This document shows, piece after piece, positions 36,218 through 47,031 of a stretch of 64,000 bases of DNA. Below the pieces are notes generated by a model, which saw nothing but the letters and a program-made list of their open reading frames with translations, made no database searches and had not been told where the DNA came from. The stretch covers positions 467,428 to 531,427 of the forward strand of contig JXCB02000033.1 of NCBI GenBank assembly GCA_000828075.3. Reading direction: 5' to 3'. The stretch comes from Tolypothrix campylonemoides VB511288. Lineage in GTDB: Bacteria > Cyanobacteriota > Cyanobacteriia > Cyanobacteriales > Nostocaceae. A program made the position numbers and the translations under genes. Every line of letters begins with the position of its first letter. Position 1 is the stretch's first letter.

Positions 36218-36785
36218 CGGAGTTATATGTTAAGTATTGTAACAATTTGTGATGCATACGTGTAAATCCTTGTAGGGATAGGGTATTGAGACAGGGGATA
36301 GAAAATATGGTAGAAATTCATAAAGAAGAACTCAAAACTCACTCGTGAGTTCACCTTGAAGATTGAGATGAGTTATGAGTTTGATACTTAGGTCTTTATG
36401 GGCAAAACCAAAACTCCAAATTTTTTTGTAAAGGGGACTGGGGATTAGGGATTGGGGACTGGGTTTAATCCTTCTGGGGGTAGAGTAATTCTGATGAGTT
36501 GGTGGGTTCTGCATTCTGACTCCTTTGATAACGTATTCCCTAATCAAGAAACTCTATCCTCAGCACCATCTATAATCAAACTCGAACTAAACTAAATTTG
36601 GTACACTCAAGAAGTCTTACTAGTCCAATGGTATGAAGTATTGCTAATTGCTTAAACTTCATTCCTAGCCTAGTCCCTAGTCCCTAGTCCCCAGCATATG
36701 AGTATTGCTAATTGCTTAAACTTCATTCCTAGTGTCCCATAAATGAAAAGAATCCGGCGTCTGCCCTCACGGAGAATTTGGCTGA
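36218..36785. repeat. Repeat-rich gap with 32-bp direct repeat
   Basis: AGTATTGCTAATTGCTTAAA followed by CTTCATTCCTAG is present at 36637-36668 and again, identically, at 36701-36732, separated by TAGTCCC-type units. GGGGATT-like repeats lie near 36435-36465. No gene is seen; the recN promoter should be in the last part. Confidence 0.75.
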
Positions 36786-38525
36786 ATGTTGTCTGTATTG
36801 CAAATAGAAAACTTTGCTCTTATTGACCATCTAGAATTGGAATTTGGCGCTGGGCTTAATGTATTAACAGGGGAAACCGGCGCGGGAAAGTCGATTATTT
36901 TAGATGCGATTGATGCTGTATTGGGCGGTAAAGTCTCCAGTCGAGTGATTCGCACTGGTACAAGTCGGGCGATGGTAGAAGCCACTTTCACTTCTAACTC
37001 AGGATTAGCGGCTTGGTTGAGCGAACAGGAAATAGATTTAATAGAAGATAGTGTGATCATCACCCGAGAAATCGCAGCCACCTCAAATAATGTTCGCTCT
37101 CGTTCGCGGGTGAATGGAGTGTTGGTGAATCGACAACTCATGTCAGGGCTGAGGGAACGGCTGGTGGAAATCACCGCCCAAGGGCAAACTGTACAAGTGG
37201 GACAGTCGAATCAAGTGCGCGACTGGTTAGATATTTATGGTGGCGAGTCCCAGATGCAGCAGCGTCAGGTTGTTACCTCTGTTTTTGGTGCTTATCAACA
37301 AGCGCATACAGCATTAGAAAAACGCCGGACATCAGAACGCGATCGCCTGCAACAACTTGACTTACTAACGTATCAAGTGCAGGAACTCAAAACAGCAAAC
37401 TTCAGCGAACCCGATGAATTGGAAAAGCTTTTGCAAGAACGGGAACGCCTCAATCATGTCGTCGAACTGCAACAGATGAGTTACAAAGTTTATCAGGCTT
37501 TGTACCAAAACGATGGCGAAAGCCCAGCCGCAGCAGACTTACTGGGAGACACTGAGGAAACATTCAGTGACATGGTAGAATACGATACCCAGCTGCAACC
37601 GCTGTTGGATATGGTGAGAGATGCTCAAGCAACCTTGGCAGAAGTCGCACGCCAGATTAATGCCTATGGAGAAGGTTTGGAAGCAGATCCCCAGCGCTTA
37701 GAAGAAGTAGAAGAACGTATTCAGGAATTAAAGCAAATTTGTCGCAAGTACGGTCCAACACTCGCAGATGCTCTTGCCTATTATGAACGCATTCAGGGAG
37801 AGTTAGCCCACCTGAATGATAGCGAACAATCTATTGAAAGTTTAGAACAACAAGAAAATGCTTGTTTGGAAAAGTTGACTCAAGCTTGTCAGGAGTTAAC
37901 TCAGTTGCGCCGAACCACAGCGACGGCTTTAGAAGCAAAACTCCTTAGAGAACTGAAACCTTTGGCAATGGAAAAGGTAAAGTTTCAAGTCGAGATTGTA
38001 CCAACTTCCCCAACTGCAGCGGGAGCAGACAAAATTACCTTTTTGTTTAGTCCCAACCCAGGAGAACCGCTACAACCTTTGACAGAAATTGCTTCTGGCG
38101 GTGAAATGAGCCGCTTTTTACTAGCGCTGAAAGCTTGTTTTTCCCAAGCTGATGCTGAAACAACACTGGTGTTTGATGAAATCGATGTTGGGGTTTCCGG
38201 ACGCGTAGCACAGGCGATCGCCGAAAAATTGCATCAGTTGGGTCAAATTTCCCAAGTATTATGCGTTACACACCAACCTCTTGTTGCAGCAATGGCAGAC
38301 CGACATTTCAGGGTCGATAAGCAAGTGATTACTGAAAGTAAAGGTAATAAAGAGAACAACGGGCATCCTGAGCAGCGTACCGTTGTGCGAGTTACATCCT
38401 TGGATAATTTAACTAAGCGCCGAGAAGAATTGGCACAGTTAGCTGGTGGGAAGTCAGCGCAGGAGGCGATCGCTTTTGCTGAGTCTTTGTTGACGCAAGC
38501 AGCTAACCATCGACGACAAAGTTGA
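36786..38525 (+). CDS. recN: DNA repair protein RecN
   Basis: SMC-like ATPase acting in double-strand break repair. At 579 aa it is complete: Walker A GETGAGKSIILDAIDAVLG near the N-terminus, a central coiled-coil region with repeated EELKQ/ERLNH-type charged helices (about 150-390), the ABC signature ASGGEMSRFLLALK, and Walker B TTLVFDEIDVGVSGR near the end. The last 105 codons and the following ~35 bp are copied at 44746-45090 in this window. Confidence 0.95.
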   Translation: MLSVLQIENFALIDHLELEFGAGLNVLTGETGAGKSIILDAIDAVLGGKVSSRVIRTGTSRAMVEATFTSNSGLAAWLSEQEIDLIEDSVIITREIAATSNNVRSRSRVNGVLVNRQLMSGLRERLVEITAQGQTVQVGQSNQVRDWLDIYGGESQMQQRQVVTSVFGAYQQAHTALEKRRTSERDRLQQLDLLTYQVQELKTANFSEPDELEKLLQERERLNHVVELQQMSYKVYQALYQNDGESPAAADLLGDTEETFSDMVEYDTQLQPLLDMVRDAQATLAEVARQINAYGEGLEADPQRLEEVEERIQELKQICRKYGPTLADALAYYERIQGELAHLNDSEQSIESLEQQENACLEKLTQACQELTQLRRTTATALEAKLLRELKPLAMEKVKFQVEIVPTSPTAAGADKITFLFSPNPGEPLQPLTEIASGGEMSRFLLALKACFSQADAETTLVFDEIDVGVSGRVAQAIAEKLHQLGQISQVLCVTHQPLVAAMADRHFRVDKQVITESKGNKENNGHPEQRTVVRVTSLDNLTKRREELAQLAGGKSAQEAIAFAESLLTQAANHRRQS

Positions 38526-38773
38526 ATTATACCGGTTCTCGTTTGGATACATCAAGCGGTAGGGGCACGAAGCATTGCTCATTGGTGTCTAAGGCAAGAA
38601 CCTTGTCATTACGTTACATCATGGCTTTGTGCTTGCCCACAATTTTCGCTTCACCCCACCCTGGTTTTGTCTTAACGTGACCCTAACCTGACACGGCTAT
38701 AACGTCAAGCGTTACTACAGCGAATTTGCTTCCCTGTAGTCAAGAAATGCAGTAGAAATCTCTAACGGCTGAC

Positions 38774-38799
38774 AAAATCGGTTATCAAGCCGATTTTTT
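38774..38799 (+). terminator. Intrinsic terminator
   Basis: AAAATCGG (38774-38781) pairs with CCGATTTT (38790-38797) around loop TTATCAAG, followed by further T residues. It lies about 250 bp past the recN stop. The intervening DNA and that up to 39046 shows no gene. Confidence 0.65.
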
Positions 38800-39046
38800 C
38801 CATTTCACGTTTAAGGCTTATTTAGGGTAATTAAGCTAGTGGCATTTCAAAAGTCAGTAATAAATCAGTAGTAAAAAAAATTAAGGCTTAAATATCTCTC
38901 GTCTATCCTAAGTCATCGCTGCTGTTTGATGGAATTAAGCACAATGAAACGAACCGAGTAGCAAGACAAGCATCTGAATTCAAGTTTGAGCCTCGATAAG
39001 TTTAATTCGACCTAACTGTTCATCAAACATCGGAGGAAACTGGGCG

Positions 39047-39415
39047 ATGAAGCGGAACATTATTATCAGCATCGAAGCAGATGGCATTGCAGATACAACC
39101 GGAAATGCCTTCCCTACACCAGATACATCAATAACTGAAACATCAAAGTCAGTTTCTCTAGATTCAGAACTGACAACACAAAATCAAGAAAGTCCAGATG
39201 AGCCTATCACTAATCTGGGAACGCCTCTGCAAACAGATCGCTGGATTTACCGGATTGTAGTTAGCGCACTGGCATTAACTATAGTGTCTTGTATTGGTAG
39301 TGCGGTTTGGTTGCAATCACAGGATAAAGAAATTCCTGAGATTCTAACTGGGCTGGGGACGGGAGCGTTGGGTGGTTTGGCAGGGCTTTTAGCGCCGACT
39401 CCATCAAAAGATTAG
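39047..39415 (+). CDS. Small membrane protein of unknown function
   Basis: 122-aa protein with an acidic, Ser/Thr-rich soluble N-terminal part (about 1-60), one clear membrane helix (IVVSALALTIVSCIGSAVWL, about 73-92) and a Gly-rich, weakly hydrophobic C-terminus (LTGLGTGALGGLAGLLAP). A strong AGGAGG-like ribosome-binding site precedes ATG 39047. I recognise no family. It is convergent with the AAA-histidine kinase gene. Confidence 0.6.
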   Translation: MKRNIIISIEADGIADTTGNAFPTPDTSITETSKSVSLDSELTTQNQESPDEPITNLGTPLQTDRWIYRIVVSALALTIVSCIGSAVWLQSQDKEIPEILTGLGTGALGGLAGLLAPTPSKD

Positions 39416-39554
39416 TAGAGGTAGCAAGAAAATTTGAACACTTCTCAAACGGCGTTTTGATTCAGCAGAACTACTAAAGTGCCAATATAAAAAGTGAACC
39501 CACCTTGATTTCTGGGTTTGCTTTTTCAAGAAACCACTATTGTTAAAACGCCCT

Positions 39555-42170
39555 TTAGTTAGGTAGGTTTTGCGTGGGTAACAATTCTGCAATCAACGTC
39601 ATTAATTCATCTGATATTATTGGTTTTGTGATGTATTTTTGAAAACCTGCTGCTAACATCTTATATTCAGTTGTGCTTCCAGCATAATCAGTAAGGGCTA
39701 TCGCTGGAATTTGACCTCCTTGCTGCGGTGACATTGCCCTAATTTGACGAATTAGGTTATAACCATCCATTTCTGGCATTGCTATATCACTTAGTAATAT
39801 ATTTGGCTGAAATTGCGGCATTAATGTTAGAGCTTCAGTCGCTGATGCTGCAATTGTTACGCTTGCTCCATGCTCTTGAAGTAGAAAACTGAGAACTTCC
39901 CGCACGTCGGCATCATCATCAACTATTAAAATTTTGACACCCTTTAAATTTGCAGCAGGCTGGGACTGAGAGTTGTCTCTAGGCAATTGCTGGGGAGCTG
40001 ACAACAGTGGTAGTCCGACAGTAAAAGTTGCTCCGAGTCCCTTTCCCCGACTTTGTGCTGACACAGTACCGCCATGCAACTCTACCAGATAACGAACTAT
40101 TGCCAGTCCCAGCCCCAATCCACCAAATTCTCTAGTTATGCTGCTATCTGCTTGACGAAAACGGTCAAATATGTGCGGTAAAAAGTCCGGGCTAATGCCC
40201 ATACCTGTGTCGCTAACTTGAATTTCTGCATAAGAAGTAACCTGCTTTAAAGTCACTTCTATCCGTCCATCGTTGGGTGTGAACTTAATGGCATTGTTCA
40301 GTAAATTCCAAAGAATTTGCTGTAAGCGGTTTTGGTCACCAAGAACGAGGAAGGGAGAGGGAGACAAGGGGGAAATGTTGCTTTGTTGTGTCCCTGTCTC
40401 TGTTTCTTCTGTCCAATTTGCCCCTTTATCTTCTGTATCGGTTGATTGAATTACATACTCTAGTTGAAGATTTTTTGCTTGTGCCTCTAGACGTATAAAA
40501 TCTACAGATGTCGAAACTATGGATACTAAGTTAACTGGACAAATATTTAGTGCTAACTTTCCACGTATAATCCGCGACACATCTAAACTATTGTCGATGA
40601 GTTGTGCCTGCAAATTAGCGTTGCGTTCTATTGTTTCCAAGGCGCGTTCAACGGCTTTTTCATCCAATTTTCGTTGGCGCAGTAGTCTTGTCCAACCTAT
40701 TATTGAAGTTAATGGTGTACGAAGTTCGTGAGAAAGGGTTGCTAAAAACTCATCCTTGAGGCGGTTTGCTGTTTCAGCCTCTTGTCGTGCTACTTGCTCA
40801 AGTATAACTAGGCGCTCACGTTCCAATTCCCTTAAATGGATCAGTTCAGCCTCTTGGCTGGCTCGTTCAGCTTTTTGGCTCGCTGTTAGAAACTGATAAT
40901 CGCGGTCGCTCAAGCTTTTATTTGTTGCCCAAATTAAGGCATCTATCAATGCCTTTCCCTGCAACAGCCGCGACTCATCTTTACAACCTGAATCGAACCA
41001 CGCTACCAAAGCCTCAGAGTATGGTCGTAATTTGCTTAATTCTTGCTCAACCCAATTTCGATTGAAAACGGACTTGTAAATGCGATTATATACTTTTAGG
41101 CTTCCTTGCTGTTTCACCACCAACCCGGATAACCGTAATTCTATTTGTTCCTGACTGTCATTTCTTGTTACTTCCCCTTTCTCCAAAATCTCTTGATAAA
41201 GTCCCAACAGCCTTCCAGCTCGTTGCTCATTACTAAGAATGCGATCGCGTATCGTCCGCAAATGCTCTGGCTCATCCTGTGATTCCCAATTCTGAATGAT
41301 TTGACGTTGTACAACACTTGCCACCCATCTTTTCTCTGGGGATTTGGAACTTTGTATTTTAGATGTTGGATTATCTGGAAATTTTTGACAATTCAAAAGC
41401 AGAAGTTGACACAATTTTTGAGTGAGAAACGGTTGTCCACCCGTCCAATGTAAAACTTCTTTTAAAACAGCTTGGGGATTGCTCACTTTCCCCGCCAAAC
41501 CTTGCGCCAAGGGCATCACTTTATCTAATTCCAACCCAGTCAGTTCAATGGCTCGACCAATATTAAAAGGTGTGCGAGTTTTATCACTAATCAAATCTGA
41601 AGGCGCAGCTACGCCCAACAGGGCAAAGGTCAAACGATTGTACTCAGGTTTTTCTGTACGACTGTTGTAAACGGCACGAATGGAAGCAAAAAAATCATCT
41701 TTAAAATTGATATTTAAGAGACTGTCGATTTCATCAATAAATATTACTATCTGTTGGGGAATATATCGCAGCAGCACCTCTTCTAGAAATTCTCCCCAGC
41801 ACTGCACTAAAGGAATATAATCTCTTTCCCGCAACCAAGAACGCAAGTTAATCTTATCTGTTAGTTCAAAGCGATTAACCAAATTTGCCATTAAGCCGCC
41901 GTACCACTGTTGCATGGTTACATTTTGAGTGCCAATAGCTGTAATATCAATAGAAGCACAGGCAACACCTTCTTTTTGCAGCCTTTGCATTACTTGCACC
42001 TTTAGAGAAGACTTTCCCATCTGGCGGGAGTTCAACACATAACAAAACTCTCCCGCTTTCAGGGCATTGTAAAGTTCTTCATCTGCTTTCCGGTGGACGT
42101 AAGTTTGGGCATTAACAGGTAAACTGCCCCCAACTTGATAAATTGAACAGGGTTCGACATTCATAATCAA
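39555..42170 (-). CDS. AAA-like ATPase, histidine kinase and receiver fusion
   Basis: 871-aa signalling protein. The N-terminal ATPase (about 10-330, AAA_35 type) has the P-loop segment [18 protein letters not shown] and Walker [13 protein letters not shown]. After a helical linker come HisKA with [20 protein letters not shown], HATPase with [18 protein letters not shown] and [19 protein letters not shown], and a C-terminal receiver starting [16 protein letters not shown] with its acceptor Asp in [14 protein letters not shown]. It is soluble. It sits next to another AAA_35 protein on the same strand (102 bp apart). Confidence 0.88.
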   Translation of the reverse strand: MIMNVEPCSIYQVGGSLPVNAQTYVHRKADEELYNALKAGEFCYVLNSRQMGKSSLKVQVMQRLQKEGVACASIDITAIGTQNVTMQQWYGGLMANLVNRFELTDKINLRSWLRERDYIPLVQCWGEFLEEVLLRYIPQQIVIFIDEIDSLLNINFKDDFFASIRAVYNSRTEKPEYNRLTFALLGVAAPSDLISDKTRTPFNIGRAIELTGLELDKVMPLAQGLAGKVSNPQAVLKEVLHWTGGQPFLTQKLCQLLLLNCQKFPDNPTSKIQSSKSPEKRWVASVVQRQIIQNWESQDEPEHLRTIRDRILSNEQRAGRLLGLYQEILEKGEVTRNDSQEQIELRLSGLVVKQQGSLKVYNRIYKSVFNRNWVEQELSKLRPYSEALVAWFDSGCKDESRLLQGKALIDALIWATNKSLSDRDYQFLTASQKAERASQEAELIHLRELERERLVILEQVARQEAETANRLKDEFLATLSHELRTPLTSIIGWTRLLRQRKLDEKAVERALETIERNANLQAQLIDNSLDVSRIIRGKLALNICPVNLVSIVSTSVDFIRLEAQAKNLQLEYVIQSTDTEDKGANWTEETETGTQQSNISPLSPSPFLVLGDQNRLQQILWNLLNNAIKFTPNDGRIEVTLKQVTSYAEIQVSDTGMGISPDFLPHIFDRFRQADSSITREFGGLGLGLAIVRYLVELHGGTVSAQSRGKGLGATFTVGLPLLSAPQQLPRDNSQSQPAANLKGVKILIVDDDADVREVLSFLLQEHGASVTIAASATEALTLMPQFQPNILLSDIAMPEMDGYNLIRQIRAMSPQQGGQIPAIALTDYAGSTTEYKMLAAGFQKYITKPIISDELMTLIAELLPTQNLPN

Positions 42171-42272
42171 ATCCCGTTAATTGACTGTCATTAGTATCGC
42201 AGGCTGCTGTCTTTGTAGCATAACGTACATTACTTGTTTATTTTGATGGCGTACGGTTGGTTGCGGCTGTGC

Positions 42273-43583
42273 CTAAGCACCTAATGAACTAACTTGAAAG
42301 CAATAGTCAAAATATTGACGGTACAAATTGCACGCGATTTTTACTTTATTTCCTGCTTGGTGCACTAATCCCAAGCGATACAATGTATACCCCTGTATTG
42401 GTTCTAGTTGTACTGTTCCCGATGTCATGACAACTTTTTTTAGTGCCTCCACTAACCCCAGATGCTGTTGCAGCATCCCCCAATAGCGTCGGAGGTGGTT
42501 GCCATAAATCCCAGCTTCTGTAGGTGCATTTTGCAACAGTTCCTCCAAAGTTACACCGTACATCTGGAGATAAGAGAACGCCTGCCCTAGCAAATAGGGA
42601 TGCCCTCCTACCATATCCATAAGTTGTGTTACCTGCGCCAAATCCCAAGTCAAACCATATTTTTCTGCTAAATTCTGTACCTGTTCTGGTGTAAACTCTC
42701 GTAACTCTACGGCTACACCTACGTTGAACGGAGACTCATTAACATTCAATTTTACGTAGACTTCCGTTGAGTGAATAACTACCAAGCGTAGCTTTTTCCA
42801 AATATGACGAGTTTTCGCATCTTCGTGCCAAACACGCAGCAATCCTAAAAACTCTGTTGCTACAGGATGAGGGAAAACTCGCTCCACTTCATCCAAGCAG
42901 AGAACTATTGGAGTTTCTGAGTGTTTTAATAAATACTGTTCAAAATAAGTATTGCAATTTGTCTTACTAGTAGAATATTCCTCATCCCAGTAATCAGCAA
43001 GCTGATTTGGCATTCCCAAACGTTCACCGACGCTGACACAAAACCACTGTAAAAATTTATCTAAGTTGCTAAAATGAGTTTTTTCTTCAGCATAATGCAG
43101 GTTCAAGCGCACTATTTTGTATCCCTTTCGTGATACTAATTGGGGTAGAACCTTATCCATTAATGAAGTTTTACCCATTAACCCAGGAGCTTTAATCCGC
43201 AGCAACGCACCGGATTGGCATAGTGCCTGTTCACAAATTGATTCAATCGGAGGACGTTCAACATAAATAAAATCCTCCATTTCTGATTCATCTGGACAAG
43301 TTGCAAAGCTAACTTCTGGTGGCAGCTTGTTCTCTATCGCAGTTGTATCGTTGCTGCCATTTGAGTTATGGTCGGCGATCGCTTTCCAATCCAGTCCCAA
43401 TCTGTCACAAATTTCTTGAAAATTTAGACAATCTATGGATTTACCGTTAAGAAAATTACTGACGGTGGCAAGAGAAAGCCCTAATTCTTCAGCCAAATCT
43501 TTTTGGCGTGGATAACCCTGACGTTGTACGGCTGCTTTAACTTGGTCGATAAATTCTTTACCTACTTTAACAGAGCGCGGCAT
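42273..43583 (-). CDS. HTH domain and AAA-like ATPase protein
   Basis: 436-aa protein. The N-terminus has an XRE-like helix-turn-helix (QKDLAEELGLSLATVSNFLN), and after a short linker an AAA_35-type ATPase follows with P-loop GLMGKTSLMDKVLPQL and Walker B VLCLDEVERVF. The C-terminal ~120 residues are helical and contain VGGHPYLLGQAFSYLQ. Such AAA_35 proteins are common in filamentous cyanobacteria and are proposed signalling or conflict proteins. It is directly upstream of the AAA-kinase fusion. Confidence 0.78.
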   Translation of the reverse strand: MPRSVKVGKEFIDQVKAAVQRQGYPRQKDLAEELGLSLATVSNFLNGKSIDCLNFQEICDRLGLDWKAIADHNSNGSNDTTAIENKLPPEVSFATCPDESEMEDFIYVERPPIESICEQALCQSGALLRIKAPGLMGKTSLMDKVLPQLVSRKGYKIVRLNLHYAEEKTHFSNLDKFLQWFCVSVGERLGMPNQLADYWDEEYSTSKTNCNTYFEQYLLKHSETPIVLCLDEVERVFPHPVATEFLGLLRVWHEDAKTRHIWKKLRLVVIHSTEVYVKLNVNESPFNVGVAVELREFTPEQVQNLAEKYGLTWDLAQVTQLMDMVGGHPYLLGQAFSYLQMYGVTLEELLQNAPTEAGIYGNHLRRYWGMLQQHLGLVEALKKVVMTSGTVQLEPIQGYTLYRLGLVHQAGNKVKIACNLYRQYFDYCFQVSSLGA

Positions 43584-43783
43584 AACTGGGTTTTTTCAGC
43601 AAGATGCTCCGATTATAGAGCTGGGAACCATCTCTACACGGCAACTCAGTAATAAGTCAGTTACAAGTTATTAATCACTAGAAAATCGCTTCTAGTTGCT
43701 CCTGCCAATGCCTGAGAGATTGGGGCGCGGTACTACATTTTCAGAAGAAGTAGCAGCTATTACACATAGTTGCATCATCTGGT

Positions 43784-44233
43784 TTATGCAACAACGCTTT
43801 CAGTAGCCGGTGGAGTCAATGGCACTTCGTCATCATTGTCAATGAAAGCTTTCTCCAGTTCTGGACTATTAATTGCTATGGCACTAGAATGCCACTCATG
43901 TATCACGACATCGAGTTCCTCCCAATCACCAGACACGTAACCAACATTACATGCACTCATTACCTCTGCAACCAGTTCATTTAACTCTTCGGTGTCAAAC
44001 GCCTTCATCCATCCATATTCGTGGTTGTCACCAATCTCTTTTCCTTGGCTCAATTGGTAAGCAACGCCCGTCACCTCAACCACAACTCTAGTCATAGCCG
44101 CTGCTTTAATGTGCCCCGCCATCTCTTCTCGCCGCAGTAATGCAAAGGCATGGTCGTTGCGAGTGATAGTCACCGGATGTTCTAGAGCTATATCCAAAAC
44201 GCGACCAGGCTGGCGATTCAACGAGCGTCGCAC
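43784..44233 (-). CDS. Phd/YefM-like antitoxin protein
   Basis: 149-aa ORF (GTG start) whose N-terminal third resembles Phd/YefM antitoxins: RVLDIALEHPVTITRNDHAF then ALLRREEMAGHI. The rest (about 50-149) is acidic and has EYGWMKAFDTEELNELVAEV; I do not recognise it. In-frame stops just upstream (TGA about 10 bp away) and a better-looking N-terminus in another frame suggest the start region may be frameshifted. No toxin gene is adjacent. Confidence 0.5.
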   Translation of the reverse strand: MRRSLNRQPGRVLDIALEHPVTITRNDHAFALLRREEMAGHIKAAAMTRVVVEVTGVAYQLSQGKEIGDNHEYGWMKAFDTEELNELVAEVMSACNVGYVSGDWEELDVVIHEWHSSAIAINSPELEKAFIDNDDEVPLTPPATESVVA

Positions 44234-44447
44234 TAATCAACTCATCACTGTAAATACTATTTCTACTGCTGCTCTTCATAGTTTGAGCGCCTGTCCGTTA
44301 TTTACTAGATATGAATAAAACTGAGAATGCTGCGTTGAAAGCTCCAGCTTATACGTAATATTATACGTAACAACATCCACTCTCAAAATGAGCGCAATAA
44401 ACGAAATGAACGAAAACGCGGAATCGTTGATATCACGAGCTTGATAG

Positions 44448-44750
44448 CAACGATGTCAGTACCAGTTTGATGGCGATCGCATCGAGTCATTGAAACTGAC
44501 AAAATACAGAGACACCAGAGGCGTGGGAGTGGATGAGTACAATAAGGTATTTGATGTGATTGATACGACCTGTGCTAAAGGGAAGGGGATTATGCCTTAT
44601 TTCTGCTGCTTTGGGCAAACGTCCTGCGTAGGGGAGAGGTTGCAAAGTTAAGAGTGGGGGATTTCGATTATCACGAAAACACGTTAACTGTCTATGGGAA
44701 GGGTAAGGGCAATGATTCTACCAGGATTGATTTAAATCCTTGTGTTGCAG
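44448..44750 (+). pseudogene. Tyrosine recombinase fragment, frameshifted
   Basis: The frame from 44448 reads DRIESLKLTKYRDTRGVGVD and FDVIDTT, then a 1-nt shift near 44585 restores GDYALFLLLWANVLRRGEVA, KLRVGDFDYHENTLTVYGKG and RIDLNP. This is the catalytic-domain start of a XerC/D-like integrase (Arg in RRGEVAKL). The His, second Arg and Tyr motifs are missing because the sequence changes into recN at a HIP1 site. Confidence 0.75.
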
Positions 44751-45064
44751 AGGCGATCGCCGAAAAATTGCATCAGTTGGGTCAAATTTCCCAAGTATTA
44801 TGTGTCACACACCAACCTCTGGTTGCAGCGATGGCAGACCGACATTTCCGGGTCGATAAGCAAGTGATTACTGAAAGTACAGGTACGCAAAAAAACAACG
44901 GACATTCTGAGCAGCGTACCGTTGTCCGAGTCACATCCTTGGACAATTTAACTAAGCGCCGAGAAGAATTGGCACAGTTAGCTGGTGGGAAGTCGGCGCA
45001 GGAGGCGATCGCTTTTGCTGAGTCGTTGTTGACACAAGCAGCCAACCATCGGCGGCAAAGTTGA
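44751..45064 (+). pseudogene. Copied 3' end of recN fused to the integrase fragment
   Basis: From the shared GGCGATCGCCGAAAAATTGC the sequence matches the last ~105 codons of recN (38217-38525) with scattered substitutions and continues ~35 bp past the stop. The open frame from 44654 to 45064 joins integrase and RecN residues (VAEAIAEKLHQLGQ). It lacks the RecN Walker A and B motifs, so I do not expect repair activity. Confidence 0.85.
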
Positions 45065-45182
45065 ATTATACCGGTTCTCATTTGGATACACATACATCAA
45101 GAAATAAGAACCACAGATAGACACAGATGGACACAGATAAATCTGTACTTGATCCAAACGAGATAGGGTGCGGAATGTGGGT

Positions 45183-45872
45183 TCAAGGTATCCACTCCAA
45201 AACCACACCTAAGCGAGTGTCTTTATCCTGTTTTGCATTTTGCTGCTGAATATCTGTAGATATACGGATACGGCGAGTGATGGCGTAGCCTACTGATAAC
45301 GTTGTTAAACCAACTTCTTCTCCAGTACCCGGAGCTACCCAACTCTGTGTCAAAGAAATATCTGCTGCACCACCGCGAGACAACACTAACAACAGCCTTG
45401 CACCCAAATTCACTCCATCAGTTGAGTAGCTGTTTGTTTCCAGATGCCGATAGCCTACCACTGGTGCAATATTGATGTAGCTACCCAAAGGACGTAAATA
45501 ATAATGCAAGTCTGCACCATAAGCCTCTCGTTGACCATTAAATGTTGTTTGATATTCACCACTTAGCGTTAAACCAGTACGACCAATAAATACATCCTCA
45601 ACACCTACATTTACTCCAAATGCTTGCTCAGAAGAAAAGTAAGAATAGCCAAGCCGTACCTTAGTGGGAAAACTGGGATCATTCTTAATATCTTCCAACA
45701 CATTAGGCACTTGACGCCGCCAACGTTGCAAAACCGGACTATTCCTAATAATTTCCGGGCTTAAATTCAAATCCTGGGCGTCTTTTGAAGGCGTATCACA
45801 CAAACCAGGAGCAGCCATCAAAACCAAACTCATACCCACTGTAAAGCATAAAGCTGATAACTGCTCTCTCAT
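45183..45872 (-). CDS. Putative outer-membrane beta-barrel protein
   Basis: 229-aa protein with a signal peptide (MREQLSALCFTVGMSLVLMA then APGLCD). The mature part alternates hydrophobic and polar residues in many short strands (VRLGYSYFSS, LTLSGEYQTTF, INIAPVVGYRHL, LGARLLLVLSRG) and ends LGVVLEWIP, typical of an outer-membrane barrel. The exact family is not recognised. Met at 45872 is preferred over 45917, since the longer frame adds a non-signal tail. Downstream of acsF on the same strand, 82 bp away. Confidence 0.65.
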   Translation of the reverse strand: MREQLSALCFTVGMSLVLMAAPGLCDTPSKDAQDLNLSPEIIRNSPVLQRWRRQVPNVLEDIKNDPSFPTKVRLGYSYFSSEQAFGVNVGVEDVFIGRTGLTLSGEYQTTFNGQREAYGADLHYYLRPLGSYINIAPVVGYRHLETNSYSTDGVNLGARLLLVLSRGGAADISLTQSWVAPGTGEEVGLTTLSVGYAITRRIRISTDIQQQNAKQDKDTRLGVVLEWIP

Positions 45873-45954
45873 TCCTCTGTGTCCTGCGCGGTTCGTAAAA
45901 AAAGTGGCTCTGCACAATGCAGAACCACTTAAGTTTTAGCAAAAGCCTTATAAT

Positions 45955-47031
45955 CTAGCGAGCAGCGCCTTGAGTCGCAACAGCATCAATTGGTTTGATG
46001 AGATACAACCGTAAGATGTGCCAAGCATTGGAGACATAGTAAGGGAGTTTTTGGAAGAATTGCAGGAATTTGGGAGTTTTTGAGTTAGCTATTGCTGTTA
46101 GCTTCTCGTTATTCTTAACACAAACTTCCAAGCGTTGATAAAACTCCGGATGCTTAACATCCAGTGTAATTGGGAACACTCGCCCTGCGGTTTCATTGGT
46201 CTTTTCAATCACGTAAACATCATATTCGCGTGCATCTAAACCAATTGACGCATAAAAGTCTTTGCGTTGGACGTCGTTGAGGTACATCGTCGCGAACACC
46301 GACAGCAGGAAGAACCGGCTCCACAACCGCGCCTTCCAATCATTTAACATTTGCGGCTGAGATTTCATGATGGCATCAAAGAAATCCCCGTGGCGGTTTT
46401 CATCCTGACACCAGTTTTCAAACCAGCGGAAAATCGGATAAATCCGGTCTTCTGGATGTGCTTCAAGGTGGCGATAAATTGTGATATAGCGCCAATAACC
46501 AATCTTTTCTGAAAGGTAAGTTGCGTAAAAGATGAATTTCGGCTTGAAGAACGTGTATTTGCGGCTCTTGGTCAAAAACCCTAAATCCAACGCCAGATTG
46601 AAGTCGGACAACGCTTTGTTCAAAAAGCCAGCATGACGCGCTTCATCCCGAGACATGAGAGTGAAGCATTCTGCCAAGACGGGACTTTTGTCCTTCAAAC
46701 GGCGACCGAGTTCTTTGTACAGCAAAAAGCCGGAAAACTCTGCCGTACAGGAACGCTCTAGAAATTCCACGAACAATCGGCGAGTTTCCCCGTCAAGATG
46801 ATCCCAGGATTGTTCAAACTCGGCATCCCGAACAAAGTGATGGCGGTTGTAGTCTGCACGAAACTCTTCCAGAATGGCTTTTAACTCGTCTTCGTTTGGC
46901 GAGATGTCCATCTTTGCCATCTCATCGAAGTCGGTCGTGTAGAATCGGGGTGTCAGTAGGGTTTCTTTGGCTGGGACTTTAATCCCGGACCGCATTTCTT
47001 CAAAGCCTGGTTTTTTTAGGGAATCTACCAT
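45955..47031 (-). CDS. acsF: Mg-protoporphyrin IX monomethyl ester (oxidative) cyclase
   Basis: Aerobic diiron cyclase that forms the isocyclic ring of chlorophyll. The 358-aa length is normal. Diiron motifs are the N-terminal [19 protein letters not shown] segment (Glu ligand), [10 protein letters not shown] (ExxH), and [13 protein letters not shown] (ExxH). The start [20 protein letters not shown] and [14 protein letters not shown] are typical. Cyanobacteria often carry a second, low-oxygen copy, and this could be either one. No ycf54, heme oxygenase or other chlorophyll gene is next to it. Confidence 0.95.
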   Translation of the reverse strand: MVDSLKKPGFEEMRSGIKVPAKETLLTPRFYTTDFDEMAKMDISPNEDELKAILEEFRADYNRHHFVRDAEFEQSWDHLDGETRRLFVEFLERSCTAEFSGFLLYKELGRRLKDKSPVLAECFTLMSRDEARHAGFLNKALSDFNLALDLGFLTKSRKYTFFKPKFIFYATYLSEKIGYWRYITIYRHLEAHPEDRIYPIFRWFENWCQDENRHGDFFDAIMKSQPQMLNDWKARLWSRFFLLSVFATMYLNDVQRKDFYASIGLDAREYDVYVIEKTNETAGRVFPITLDVKHPEFYQRLEVCVKNNEKLTAIANSKTPKFLQFFQKLPYYVSNAWHILRLYLIKPIDAVATQGAAR

